DNA of 39,064 nt. Origin: Nocardia kruczakiae NBRC 101016. Lineage in GTDB: Bacteria > Actinomycetota > Actinomycetes > Mycobacteriales > Mycobacteriaceae. The notes below the pieces were generated by a model, which saw only the letters and a program-made list of their open reading frames with translations, was not told the DNA's origin and searched no databases. Positions 24,796-31,829 of this stretch are shown here, piece after piece. The stretch is taken from positions 1 through 39,064 of the forward strand of contig NZ_BDBL01000060.1 of the NCBI RefSeq assembly GCF_001612965.1, given 5' to 3'. Made by a program: the position numbers and the translations under genes. Within the stretch, counting starts at the first letter, position 1. Each line of letters starts with the position of its first letter.

Positions 24796-24904
24796 GAGGA
24801 CCAAGTCTGGCACAGCACGCGAATTCGATTACCCCGGACCGGCTTTGCGGCCCGCCGCCCGGGTGCCGTGATCGAACTGCGCGCGACCTGCGAGGATCGT
24901 GCGC

Positions 24905-25792
24905 ATGAGTGGCACCGTGTCAGCCGATGATCGGCGTTTCGTCCTGAGCCTGGGCTGTCCCGACCGACCGGGCATCATCGCCCGCATCACCTCGTTCATC
25001 GCCGAATTCGGCGGGTCGATCGTGGAGGCCGGTTATCACTCCGATCCCGACACCGGCTGGTTCTTCACCCGCCAGGCCATCGCGGCCACGACGGTGCCGT
25101 TCGGCATCGACGAGTTGCGCGAGCGGTTCACCGTCGTAGCCGCCGAACTGGGCCCGCAGACCGACTGGCAACTGCTGGATTCCGGGCGTCGCCGCCGCGC
25201 CGTCCTGCTGGTCAGCCGCGACGGGCACTGCCTGCACGATCTGCTCGGGCGGGCCGCCAGCGGCGAGTTGCCCGCCACCATCGAAGCGGTGATCGGCAAC
25301 CATCCGGATCTCGGCGAGATGACTCGCGCGCACGGTGTTCCGTTCCACCACGTGCCCTTTCCCGCCGATCCGGCCGAACGTGGCCCCGCCTTCGAGCAGG
25401 TACGCGAGCTCACCGACGCCCACGATCCGCACGCGGTGGTGCTGGCTCGGTTCATGCAGGTGCTGCCGGCCGACCTGTGCGAGCACTGGGCCGGGCGGGC
25501 GCTGAACATCCATCACAGCTTCCTGCCCTCGTTCGTGGGGGCGCGGCCGTACCATCAGGCCTTCGCGCGCGGCGTGAAGCTGATCGGGGCGACCTGTCAT
25601 TACGTCACCGCCGATCTGGATGCGGGGCCGATCATCGAACAGGACGTCAGCCGCATCGACCATGCCGACACCGTGCGCGACATGGTCCGGCAGGGCCGCG
25701 ACATCGAACGGGTGGTGCTGGCACGCGGACTGCGCTGGCATCTGGAGGGACGAGTGCTGGTGCACGGGCGGCGCACCGTCGTCTTTTCCTAG
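24905..25792 (+). CDS. purU: PurU, formyltetrahydrofolate deformylase
   Basis: This 295-aa enzyme hydrolyses 10-formyl-THF to formate and THF, balancing one-carbon pools and supplying formate. An N-terminal ACT domain (about 10-90, LGCPDRPGIIARITSFI) is followed by a formyltransferase-type domain (about 98-295). Its signature is ALNIHHSFLPSFVGARPYHQ, with catalytic His and a downstream Asp in TADLDAGPIIEQDV. ATG 24905 has GAGGA 8 nt upstream, and the in-frame GTG 24899 is too close to it. A tandem repeat begins at its stop codon. Confidence 0.95.
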   Translation: MSGTVSADDRRFVLSLGCPDRPGIIARITSFIAEFGGSIVEAGYHSDPDTGWFFTRQAIAATTVPFGIDELRERFTVVAAELGPQTDWQLLDSGRRRRAVLLVSRDGHCLHDLLGRAASGELPATIEAVIGNHPDLGEMTRAHGVPFHHVPFPADPAERGPAFEQVRELTDAHDPHAVVLARFMQVLPADLCEHWAGRALNIHHSFLPSFVGARPYHQAFARGVKLIGATCHYVTADLDAGPIIEQDVSRIDHADTVRDMVRQGRDIERVVLARGLRWHLEGRVLVHGRRTVVFS

Positions 25793-25834
25793 CGGGGCCT
25801 TCTCCTAGCGGGGCCTTCTCCCGGCGGGGCCTTC
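25787..25834. repeat. Three tandem 16-bp repeats at the purU stop
   Basis: TCCTAGCGGGGCCTTC occurs at 25787-25802 and 25803-25818, with a variant TCCCGGCGGGGCCTTC at 25819-25834. The purU stop TAG (25790-25792) is inside the first unit, and the second unit repeats a TAG at the same place. The array likely arose by slippage and could be a variable-number tandem repeat. Confidence 0.85.
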
Positions 25835-25848
25835 TCGTCACGCGGCGG

Positions 25849-25880
25849 GCCAAGACCGGGCGCCCTTGACCGGCCTTGGC
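25849..25880 (+). terminator. Stem-loop after purU
   Basis: Arms GCCAAGACCGG (25849-25859) and CCGGCCTTGGC (25870-25880), with one mismatch, enclose a 10-nt loop, about 57 bp after the purU stop. There is no U-run, so it is a weak candidate. Confidence 0.45.
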
Positions 25881-25883
25881 GGA

Positions 25884-25906
25884 CAACACGATTCAGCATC
25901 GTGTTG
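25884..25906. promoter_or_regulatory. Perfect palindrome CAACACGAT / ATCGTGTTG
   Basis: Perfect 9-bp arms with a 5-nt spacer lie between the convergent purU and the first paralogous hydrolase. It may be a terminator hairpin or a protein-binding site. It is not in an evident promoter, so a transcription-end role is more likely. Confidence 0.4.
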
Positions 25907-26042
25907 CCGTCCTCGCCGCGCGGAGCCGGCAGTGCGGCTCCACTACGACAGGTCTCGTGGCGACTTCCCGATCCGAACGTGGGTCACCAGGATGCACCCG
26001 CGCCGCGAGTACGTCCAGCCCCGGCGGGCCGTCGCGGGGCGC

Positions 26043-27059
26043 TCAGCCCGCCACCGCACGGCGGCCGAAGCGAGTGACCTCGATCAATCGGCGAAGTTCG
26101 GCGTTGAACTCCGCGCTCGCTTCGATATTCGCCAGATGTCCGGTGGCGAGGACCGAATAGCGATCCAGATTTCCCGCGGCGGCGAGTTCGTCGGCGATCT
26201 TGCGCGACATGCTCTCCGGCAGCAGATTGTCGTAGGCGCCGGCCATGACGCTGGTGGGGACGCACAGATTCGCTGCGGCGCCGTGGATTTCGAGTTCGAT
26301 CAACGCCAGGGCGTATTTCGCCCGCACCAGCGGACGGCAGGAGCGCACGATCGAGAGGCCGAAATCCACCTGGTCCGCCGTGGCGTATCGGTTCATGATG
26401 CGCGCCTTGAAGATTCCGCGCACCGGGGCTCCGGCCGGGAACGGCACGGGCTGACCGAACAGGGCGCGTCCCAGCCAGTTGGGGGCGGGGACGATGTCGT
26501 TGAAGATGGGGAGCACTCGCGTTTCGGCGGCGATATCACCCGCCGTCGTGGTGAGCAGCAGGGCCGCGCTCGCGCGCTGCGCCACCTGCTCCGGGTGGAA
26601 TTTGGCCCAGGCCTGAATCGTGATGCCGCCCATGCTGTGTCCCACCAGCACGGCCTTACGCCCCGCGGGCACCGCCGCGTCCAGGACGGCGCACAGATCG
26701 TCGGCGAGCTGTTCGGCGTCGAACCGGCCGGTTCCCAAGGTGCTGGCGCCGTGACCGCGCTGGTCGAACGCGATGACGCGGTGGTCGCGGGCGAAGGCGT
26801 TGATCTGCGGGTTCCAGTACTCGAGGCAACAGGACCAGCCGTGCACGAAGACGATCACATCGCCGTCGGCCGGGCCGTACGCGTGGACGCGCAGCCGGGC
26901 ACCGTCGGTGGTCGTGACCGAGAGGACCTCGGGGTCGGGTGCGCAGTTCAACTCGGCCGTGCGGTAGGTCCGCGAACGCATCTTCGCGCGATATCCGCCG
27001 GTCAGCGCGCCGATGCCGGTCCGCAGATCGGCAACGTTCTCGGGCAGGTTCACCAGCAT
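26043..27059 (-). CDS. Alpha/beta hydrolase, paralogue 1
   Basis: This protein (338 aa) has an N-terminal extension of about 45 residues before the fold, then VIVFVHGWSCCLEYWNPQIN, IAFDQRGHGAS, nucleophile Ser142 in LVGHSMGGITIQ, an acid near MAGAYDNLLP and His in LATGHLANIE. ATG 27059 is chosen because AAGGAG sits 5 nt upstream. It is a homologue of the next gene (27315-28343) over its full length, and shares the unusual Cys-Cys pair after the oxyanion motif. Both have a shared palindrome about 50-60 bp upstream. The substrate is unknown; a lipid or ester is plausible. Confidence 0.9.
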   Translation of the reverse strand: MLVNLPENVADLRTGIGALTGGYRAKMRSRTYRTAELNCAPDPEVLSVTTTDGARLRVHAYGPADGDVIVFVHGWSCCLEYWNPQINAFARDHRVIAFDQRGHGASTLGTGRFDAEQLADDLCAVLDAAVPAGRKAVLVGHSMGGITIQAWAKFHPEQVAQRASAALLLTTTAGDIAAETRVLPIFNDIVPAPNWLGRALFGQPVPFPAGAPVRGIFKARIMNRYATADQVDFGLSIVRSCRPLVRAKYALALIELEIHGAAANLCVPTSVMAGAYDNLLPESMSRKIADELAAAGNLDRYSVLATGHLANIEASAEFNAELRRLIEVTRFGRRAVAG

Positions 27060-27094
27060 GAGCACTCCTTTGTGTCCTACCGCACGTTACCGCG

Positions 27095-27121
27095 CTAGCA
27101 ACGGTGCTTGCTAGTGCAAGC
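27095..27121. promoter_or_regulatory. Operator site A upstream of hydrolase paralogue 1
   Basis: GCTTGC-TAGT-GCAAGC, a perfect 6-bp-arm palindrome, spans 27106-27121. It lies in a 19-bp block (27103-27121) identical to site B. A second, overlapping palindrome, CTAGCAA (27095-27101) and TTGCTAG (27108-27114) with a 6-bp spacer, extends it. The centre is about 54 bp before the ATG, in the promoter region. Confidence 0.65.
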
Positions 27122-27314
27122 AGCGAGGAATTTCCGGTTTCTCACTTTTGTCCGGCAAAGCCGCACCTCAGCGCTGCTCACACCCCCGCAGAGACCGAAT
27201 ACCCATTCCGCCCAACGGCATTCACATCCGCCGGCGCAACGTCCCACTACCCACATCTATCGCCCGGCGCTCCGGAAGTGCTACGCCGAAGTCGCCACGT
27301 GATTGCCGAACCAG

Positions 27315-28343
27315 CTAAGCGGTCGCCTCGCGCACGCGCCGCGCGACGTAGGTTTCGGCCAGCACCTCGGCGAGTTCGTCATTGAACGCCTCGTATGCCT
27401 CGAGGTTGCCCAGGTGGCCGGTCGGCAGTTCGACCAGCTTGCGGAACGCGCCGACCGAGCGCAGCTCCTCGGCCAGGCGCTCGGAGTGCACCGGCGGCGT
27501 CATATCGTCCGCGGAACCGGCGATCACCGTGGTCGGCACGGTCACGCAGCGGGTACAGCTCTGCAGGGCCAGCTCGGCCAGCAGCAAACCGAATCGCGAA
27601 CGCACCATCGCCGGGCACGAGCGCACGATCGCCAGCGCGAAGTCGACCACCTCACCGGTCGACGCCAGACTCATGATCTGACGGCGGAAGATCCATTTCA
27701 CCGGCCCGATCGGCGGGAACATCACCGGCAGGCCGAGTCCGAGGCGACCCACCGGAAACGGCAGCGCGAGCGGACCGCGGTTGAACCGCGGGACCACGGT
27801 GGTCTCGGCGATCAGATCGCCGGAGGCGGTATTGGCCAGCACCACCGCATCGGCCCGCGCGGCGACCTGACGCGGATACCGGCCGGCCCAGGCCTGAATG
27901 GTCATCCCGCCGAGGCTGTGCCCCACCAGGACCGCACGCTGACCGGGACGCAGGGTGGCATCCAGCACGGCCGCGAGATCGTCGGCCAGCAGGTCGGTGG
28001 ACAGCGGCGCGATGCCGGATTCGCTCTCGCCGTGACCGCGCTGGTCGTAGGCGATCACGCGGTATTCGCCGGCGAAGGCGTTGATCTGGGGATTCCAGTA
28101 TTCGATGCAGCAGGTCCAGCCGTGCGCCAGCACGATCGCCTCGCCGTCGGCGGGACCGTAGCTGTGCACGCGCAGCCGGGCGCCGTCGGAGGCGGTCACC
28201 GTGGTCACCTCACACGGCACCGCGGGCGAATTCAGTGCGGGCAGGTCGTAGGACCGGGTGCGCAGGGCGGCGCGATGGGCGGACAGCAGCCCGCGGAGAC
28301 GCTCCGCGATCCCCGCCACCGTGCTGGGCAACGTTGCCTGCAT
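27315..28343 (-). CDS. Alpha/beta hydrolase, paralogue 2
   Basis: This 342-aa protein is related along its length to the hydrolase at 26043-27059. It has IVLAHGWTCCIEYWNPQINA, IAYDQRGHGESE, nucleophile Ser143 in LVGHSLGGMTIQ, an acid in IAGSADDMTP and His in LPTGHLGNLE. The N-terminal 45 residues form a predicted amphipathic region before the fold. ATG 28343 has AAGGAG 7 nt upstream. The leader sequence around the ribosome site is similar to that of paralogue 1, so promoter and gene were probably duplicated together. The function is unknown. It sits 84 bp downstream of DUF2516. Confidence 0.9.
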   Translation of the reverse strand: MQATLPSTVAGIAERLRGLLSAHRAALRTRSYDLPALNSPAVPCEVTTVTASDGARLRVHSYGPADGEAIVLAHGWTCCIEYWNPQINAFAGEYRVIAYDQRGHGESESGIAPLSTDLLADDLAAVLDATLRPGQRAVLVGHSLGGMTIQAWAGRYPRQVAARADAVVLANTASGDLIAETTVVPRFNRGPLALPFPVGRLGLGLPVMFPPIGPVKWIFRRQIMSLASTGEVVDFALAIVRSCPAMVRSRFGLLLAELALQSCTRCVTVPTTVIAGSADDMTPPVHSERLAEELRSVGAFRKLVELPTGHLGNLEAYEAFNDELAEVLAETYVARRVREATA

Positions 28344-28361
28344 GAGAACACTCCTTTGTGT

Positions 28362-28382
28362 GTTACTGATCGATACAGTAAC
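28362..28382. promoter_or_regulatory. Second palindrome between paralogue 2 and site B
   Basis: GTTACTG (28362-28368) and CAGTAAC (28376-28382) are perfect 7-bp arms around ATCGATA. The site lies 19-39 bp before the ATG, over or just after the expected -10. It is not present before paralogue 1, so it may add a separate regulatory input. Confidence 0.5.
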
Positions 28383-28393
28383 CCGAAGGAGTG

Positions 28394-28412
28394 GGTGCTT
28401 GCTAGTGCAAGC
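28394..28412. promoter_or_regulatory. Operator site B upstream of hydrolase paralogue 2
   Basis: The block GGTGCTTGCTAGTGCAAGC is identical to site A over 19 bp and contains the perfect palindrome GCTTGC-TAGT-GCAAGC (28397-28412). It is centred about 61 bp before the ATG of paralogue 2. Confidence 0.65.
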
Positions 28413-28427
28413 GCGGGGATGGCGAGT

Positions 28428-28724
28428 TCACCAGCGCGGACCGCGCTGGATTTCGTCGACCTTCGGCCGCACATCGGCCAGATAGATGCCCGTGGCGATC
28501 ACCGCGGCGATCCCCAGCAAGCCGACCGGCGTGCGGGCGAGCAGCAGGAAACCGAGGGCGACCGCGAGGATCGAGACCCAGATGGGTTTGGTGAGCTTGT
28601 CCACGGCCGTGAACGCGTCGGCACGCTGCCGAATCGCGTGCACCAGCGCGAAGATGGTCGCGGCCATCGCGGCAAGCCAGAGCAGCCACAGAATTGCACT
28701 AGTCAGCTGGTACACAGCACCCAT
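28428..28724 (-). CDS. DUF2516 membrane protein (Rv0476-like)
   Basis: This 98-aa protein has about three hydrophobic stretches (about 8-28, 46-63 and 66-82) and ends in a polar tail (DVRPKVDEIQRGPRW). It matches the DUF2516 family and the position of Rv0476 next to hbhA. Family hallmarks are ALVHAIRQRADAFTAVDKLT and KPIWVSILAVAL. The function is unknown. It lies downstream of hbhA on the same strand, but the strong hairpin at 28732-28769 just before its start suggests it is transcribed separately. Confidence 0.9.
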   Translation of the reverse strand: MGAVYQLTSAILWLLWLAAMAATIFALVHAIRQRADAFTAVDKLTKPIWVSILAVALGFLLLARTPVGLLGIAAVIATGIYLADVRPKVDEIQRGPRW

Positions 28725-28731
28725 GATAGAA

Positions 28732-28769
28732 GCAACGCCCGCATGCGGCAGTGCGCATGCGGGCGTTGC
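28732..28769 (-). terminator. Strong hairpin downstream of hbhA
   Basis: Perfect 16-bp arms (28732-28747 and 28754-28769) with a 6-nt loop lie 73 bp beyond the hbhA stop and 8 bp before the DUF2516 start. It is likely the hbhA terminator. Because it ends so close to the DUF2516 ATG, it could also affect expression of that gene. Confidence 0.7.
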
Positions 28770-28770
28770 G

Positions 28771-28792
28771 GGATCCGGTACGACCCGGATCC
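28771..28792 (-). terminator. Second hairpin downstream of hbhA
   Basis: GGATCCGG (28771-28778) and CCGGATCC (28785-28792) form a perfect 8-bp stem with a 6-nt loop, directly before the larger stem when read from hbhA. The tandem stems probably act together. Confidence 0.5.
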
Positions 28793-28841
28793 GTGTGACG
28801 GTTCCGGATTACCCCTCGGCCGGTCTTCTCCTGCGGCCGAA

Positions 28842-29522
28842 TTACTTCTTGGCCGGAGTGGTCTTCTTGGCGGCGGTGGTGGTGGCGGGCTTGGCCGGCG
28901 CCTTCTTGGCGGGGGCCTTCTTCGCCGGGGCCTTCTTCGCCGGGGCAGGCTCCTCGGCGGCTGCCTCGGTGGTCACCGCGACGACCTCGGCGTCGACGAC
29001 CGCGGCGGCCTCGTCGGCCTCCTCGGCCGCTTTGCCCAGAAACCCACGGGCCTGATCGGACACCTTGCTCAGGACGTCCTCGGCGCGGGTGACGACATCG
29101 GTGTAGATGCCCTCGACCTTGTCGAAACGCTCGTCGAAGCCGGGGTTGGAACGCAGCCGGTCGACGGTCTCCTCACCGCGCACGGCCAGATCCGAGTACA
29201 GATCCACCAGCTGGCGGTAGTACTGGTCGACCAGCTTGCGCAGCTCCTCCGGGGTGAACTTCTCGCGCAGTTCGGCGAGGTCGTCCGGCAGCTCGGAGGG
29301 CAGTCCGGTCAGGCGGCCGCGCAGCGTCTCGATCTGGTCCTGCACATCGGCGGGCAGATTCGACAGGCGCTCGCGAGCCTCCTCGACGCGGGAGTTCACA
29401 TCGACGGTGGCGGCGCGGTCGCGGACACGGTCGACGATGTCGTTGACCGCCGCGTAGAGCGCGTCACCGGCTCCGACGGTCGCGTAGATCGGCTTGGTGA
29501 CAGTGACGTTGGGCTGGGTCAT
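28842..29522 (-). CDS. hbhA: HbhA-like heparin-binding hemagglutinin
   Basis: This 226-aa protein has the order of mycobacterial HbhA: a short hydrophobic N-terminal segment (KPIYATVGAGDALYAAVND), a long charged coiled coil (about 28-170), and a C-terminal Lys/Ala/Pro domain with repeated AKKAP units (about 195-226). In mycobacteria this C-terminal domain binds heparan sulfate and is methylated on lysines. The protein is surface-exposed and also linked to lipid inclusions. Adhesion in this organism is inferred. Its ATG overlaps the stop of the XRE regulator by ATGA (29519-29522), so the two are translationally coupled. Confidence 0.93.
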   Translation of the reverse strand: MTQPNVTVTKPIYATVGAGDALYAAVNDIVDRVRDRAATVDVNSRVEEARERLSNLPADVQDQIETLRGRLTGLPSELPDDLAELREKFTPEELRKLVDQYYRQLVDLYSDLAVRGEETVDRLRSNPGFDERFDKVEGIYTDVVTRAEDVLSKVSDQARGFLGKAAEEADEAAAVVDAEVVAVTTEAAAEEPAPAKKAPAKKAPAKKAPAKPATTTAAKKTTPAKK

Positions 29523-30136
29523 GGTTGTTCGTTCTCCTGGCGTGGCGAGATTTCGGTGGTACTGCCATCGGTGGCATGGTGCGGAACCTCGTTGTCCCTT
29601 GGGCTTTCGGGTGCACCGCCCCTCGGGCTCTCGGGCACACCGCCCCTGCTCCCCCCTGGAACGCCCCCCTCGGATTCCCCCTGAACGGATTCCGAGACGT
29701 TCCCTCCGTTGTCGTTCCCACCGTTTTCGCGGCGGAACGACTCGTAGATGTCCAGGAGCACCTGCTTCTGCCGCTCCGTGATGTCGGTATCGGCCAGCAG
29801 TGCGTCCCGCACCGGGCTGTGCTCCCTCTGTTCGAGGTAGCCGGCCCGGACGTACAAGACCTCCGAAGACACGCGCAGACCCTTGGCGATCTGCGTGAGT
29901 ACCTCGGCGGACGGGTTGCGCAATCCGCGCTCGATCTGACTCAGGTACGGATTGCTCACCCCCGCCAGCTGTGCGAGCTGACGCAACGAGACCTGAGCGG
30001 CCTCCCGCTGCGCCCGGATGAAGCCTCCGATGTCGTGCGCCGCGTTGGCTACGCGACCCACCCGGTCTCCGGGAACCGCAGACGTCTCTGCGGTTTCCCC
30101 CGTGTTCCGATCAGAAACCTCTGGTTCCTGTGCCAT
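29519..30136 (-). CDS. XRE-family regulator (Rv0474-like) with long low-complexity tail
   Basis: This regulator (205 aa from ATG 30136) has an N-terminal tail, then an XRE helix-turn-helix at about 35-95 (VSLRQLAQLAGVSNPYLSQI, RGLRNPSAEVLTQIAKGLRV), then a short helical part (DITERQKQVLLDIYESFRR). The last 70 or so residues are low-complexity, with repeated GGVPESPR/GGAPESPR units running to the hbhA start. GTG 30148 and 30139 are alternative starts; GGAAGG favours 30136-30139. The promoter is clear (see 30170-30198) and overlaps operator C, so autoregulation is likely. It is adjacent to hbhA, as Rv0474 is in M. tuberculosis. Confidence 0.9.
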   Translation of the reverse strand: MAQEPEVSDRNTGETAETSAVPGDRVGRVANAAHDIGGFIRAQREAAQVSLRQLAQLAGVSNPYLSQIERGLRNPSAEVLTQIAKGLRVSSEVLYVRAGYLEQREHSPVRDALLADTDITERQKQVLLDIYESFRRENGGNDNGGNVSESVQGESEGGVPGGSRGGVPESPRGGAPESPRDNEVPHHATDGSTTEISPRQENEQP

Positions 30137-30169
30137 CACACTGCTCACCTTCCGGCGGTTGTACGGTCG

Positions 30170-30198
30170 ATTCTAAATGAGGGTGCTAACTCTTGCAA
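30170..30198 (-). promoter_or_regulatory. Sigma-A-type promoter of the XRE regulator
   Basis: On the minus strand a -35 TTGCAA (30193-30198) and a -10 TAGAAT (30170-30175) are separated by exactly 17 bp. Transcription would start near 30163, giving a leader of about 27 nt. The -35 lies inside operator C. Confidence 0.7.
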
Positions 30199-30214
30199 GC
30201 ACCCCTGTTAGCAC
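30182..30214. promoter_or_regulatory. Operator site C upstream of the XRE regulator
   Basis: The 19-bp block at 30182-30200 matches sites A and B at 15 of 19 positions (GGTGCT--CT--TGCAAGC kept). In addition GTGCTAAC (30183-30190) and GTTAGCAC (30207-30214) form 8-bp inverted arms across 16 bp. The site covers the -35 of the XRE promoter. Confidence 0.6.
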
Positions 30215-30226
30215 TATTTCGGCAAA

Positions 30227-30249
30227 CTTCCGGCAGTGGTTGCCGGAAG
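30227..30249 (-). terminator. Intrinsic terminator after the DUF445 gene
   Basis: CTTCCGGCA (30227-30235) and TGCCGGAAG (30241-30249) form a perfect 9-bp stem with a 5-nt loop, 5 bp after the DUF445 stop. On the minus strand TTTGCC follows. It separates DUF445 from the XRE-hbhA unit. Confidence 0.7.
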
Positions 30250-30254
30250 GGTTG

Positions 30255-31646
30255 TCAGAAGCCCGGGAACAGTAAATGCGATACGGCGTAAATCGCCAGG
30301 CCGGCAAGTGATCCGACCACGGTGCCGTTGATCCGGATGAATTGCAGATCGCGCCCCGCCTGCAATTCGATCTTGCGACTCGCCTCATCGGCATCCCACC
30401 GGGCAACCGTGTCGCTGATCAGGGCCGCGATCTCGGAACCGTAGTTGGCGACGAGATATCTCACGCCCCGCTCAACCCAAGCGTCCACTTGTTTTGTCAG
30501 TTCGGGTTCGTCGACCAGACGCTGACCCAACTGCTGCACATTCTCCGAGATCTTGCGGCGCAAGGTGCTGCCCGGATCGTCGGCCGATTCCAGGATCATC
30601 CGTTTGGCCGCACGCCAGGTCGCGCGCGCCATTCCGGTAATTTCCTCGCGGCCCATGATCTCGGTCTTCACCCGCTCGGCCTTGGCGATCATCGCCTCGT
30701 CGTACTGCAGATCGCGGGCGAAATCCTCGAGAAATCGGTTCGCCGCCAGTCGCACCTCGTGATCGGGTTGCGAGCGAATCTTCCAGGTGAATTCCACCAA
30801 TTCCCGGTAGATCTTCTCCGACAGCAGGATATTGGCGAATTTCGGCGCCCAGGACGGGGCATCGCGCATGACGATCCGGTCCAGGGTCTCCTGACTCGCC
30901 AGGGCCCACTGGTGCGCGCGCTCGGCCAGCAGATCCAGCAGCGGCTCCTGCCGGTTCTCGGCCAGCAGCTCGGCGAGTACCCGCCCGATCGGCGGCCCCC
31001 ACTGCGGTTCGGCGATGCGCTTGACGATGGTCTGGTCGATCACCTGCTCGACATCGGAGTCGCGCAGCGCGCCGATCACCGCCCGCAGAATGGTCGAGGA
31101 CTCCTCCGATACCCGCGCGGCGTGCCGGGGATCGGCCATCCACGTCCCCAGCCGCAACGAGATCTGCGCCGAGTTCACCTTCGTCGCCACGGTGTCGGGC
31201 GAGAGGAAATTGGTGCGGACGAAATCGCCCAGGCTGGTGCCGAGTTGATCTTTCTTCTTGCGGATGATGGCGGTGTGCGGAATGGGCAGGCCGAGCGGAT
31301 GCCGGAACAACGCGGTAACCGCGAACCAGTCCGCCAGCGCGCCGACCATGCCGGCCTCCGAGGCCGCGCGCACGTAGCCGACCCAGCTGCCGCCGATATC
31401 GCGCGAACCGAGCCAGCAACAGACCAGATAGACGACCGTGGCCGCCGCCAGGAACCCGGTCGCGACCATCTTCATCTTGCGCAGATCGCGTTTCTTCCCG
31501 GATTCGTCCATCAGATCGGCGAACGACGACGGTGGTTCCGGCGCGCCCCGGCTCCCGGACCGTGTGGCATTTCCCACTCCCGCCCGGGTATCGGGATGCG
31601 CGTTCGCTTCCGCCAGGACGGGGGCGCTGCCGGCAGATTGCTCCAT
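30255..31646 (-). CDS. DUF445 membrane protein (Rv0473-like)
   Basis: This 463-aa protein has a polar N-tail (1-55), a membrane helix at about 62-80 (ATGFLAAATVVYLVCCWLG), the family signature GMVGALADWFAVTALFRHPL near 100-120, a long helical cytoplasmic or periplasmic region, and a C-terminal membrane helix at about 440-462. It matches DUF445 (PF04286), a family without a proven role. Its position next to the XRE/hbhA pair matches Rv0473. It is divergent from the TetR gene. ATG 31646 is the first in frame, and CAGAAT lies 6 nt upstream. Confidence 0.9.
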   Translation of the reverse strand: MEQSAGSAPVLAEANAHPDTRAGVGNATRSGSRGAPEPPSSFADLMDESGKKRDLRKMKMVATGFLAAATVVYLVCCWLGSRDIGGSWVGYVRAASEAGMVGALADWFAVTALFRHPLGLPIPHTAIIRKKKDQLGTSLGDFVRTNFLSPDTVATKVNSAQISLRLGTWMADPRHAARVSEESSTILRAVIGALRDSDVEQVIDQTIVKRIAEPQWGPPIGRVLAELLAENRQEPLLDLLAERAHQWALASQETLDRIVMRDAPSWAPKFANILLSEKIYRELVEFTWKIRSQPDHEVRLAANRFLEDFARDLQYDEAMIAKAERVKTEIMGREEITGMARATWRAAKRMILESADDPGSTLRRKISENVQQLGQRLVDEPELTKQVDAWVERGVRYLVANYGSEIAALISDTVARWDADEASRKIELQAGRDLQFIRINGTVVGSLAGLAIYAVSHLLFPGF

Positions 31647-31829
31647 ATCCCCATTCTGGCTGGAATATCGGCGCTGCCGACGTGCGCCCGCTCACCCCGC
31701 CTTCCTCGCCGCCCCGTCCGCACGGCGCGCGCCGGGGGGCGGGCCCGCTCGGCGAACCGGGAACATCACCTCGGCGAAGGACTTAAGCTGGTGGTGTCCA
31801 TATCCCCGGATCCAGGAGTCCCCTCGAGC

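Noticed and set aside
25787..25834. CRISPR-like array after purU
   Set aside because: The units are contiguous with no spacers, and there are only three.
27303..29684. Very long plus-strand open frame of nearly 800 codons
   Set aside because: It is antisense to four supported genes (hydrolase 2, DUF2516, hbhA and XRE). Its composition is rich in Arg, Gly, His and Gln, typical of high-GC antisense frames.
30183..30214. CIRCE heat-shock element upstream of the XRE gene
   Set aside because: The TTAGCAC and GTGCTAA half-sites are present but in the opposite relative orientation and with 16-18 bp spacing, not the inward 9-bp layout of CIRCE.
30342..31829. Long plus-strand open frame running in phase into the TetR gene
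   Set aside because: It is antisense to the well-supported DUF445 gene, has no family resemblance, and the TetR protein starts cleanly at 31830 with a ribosome site.
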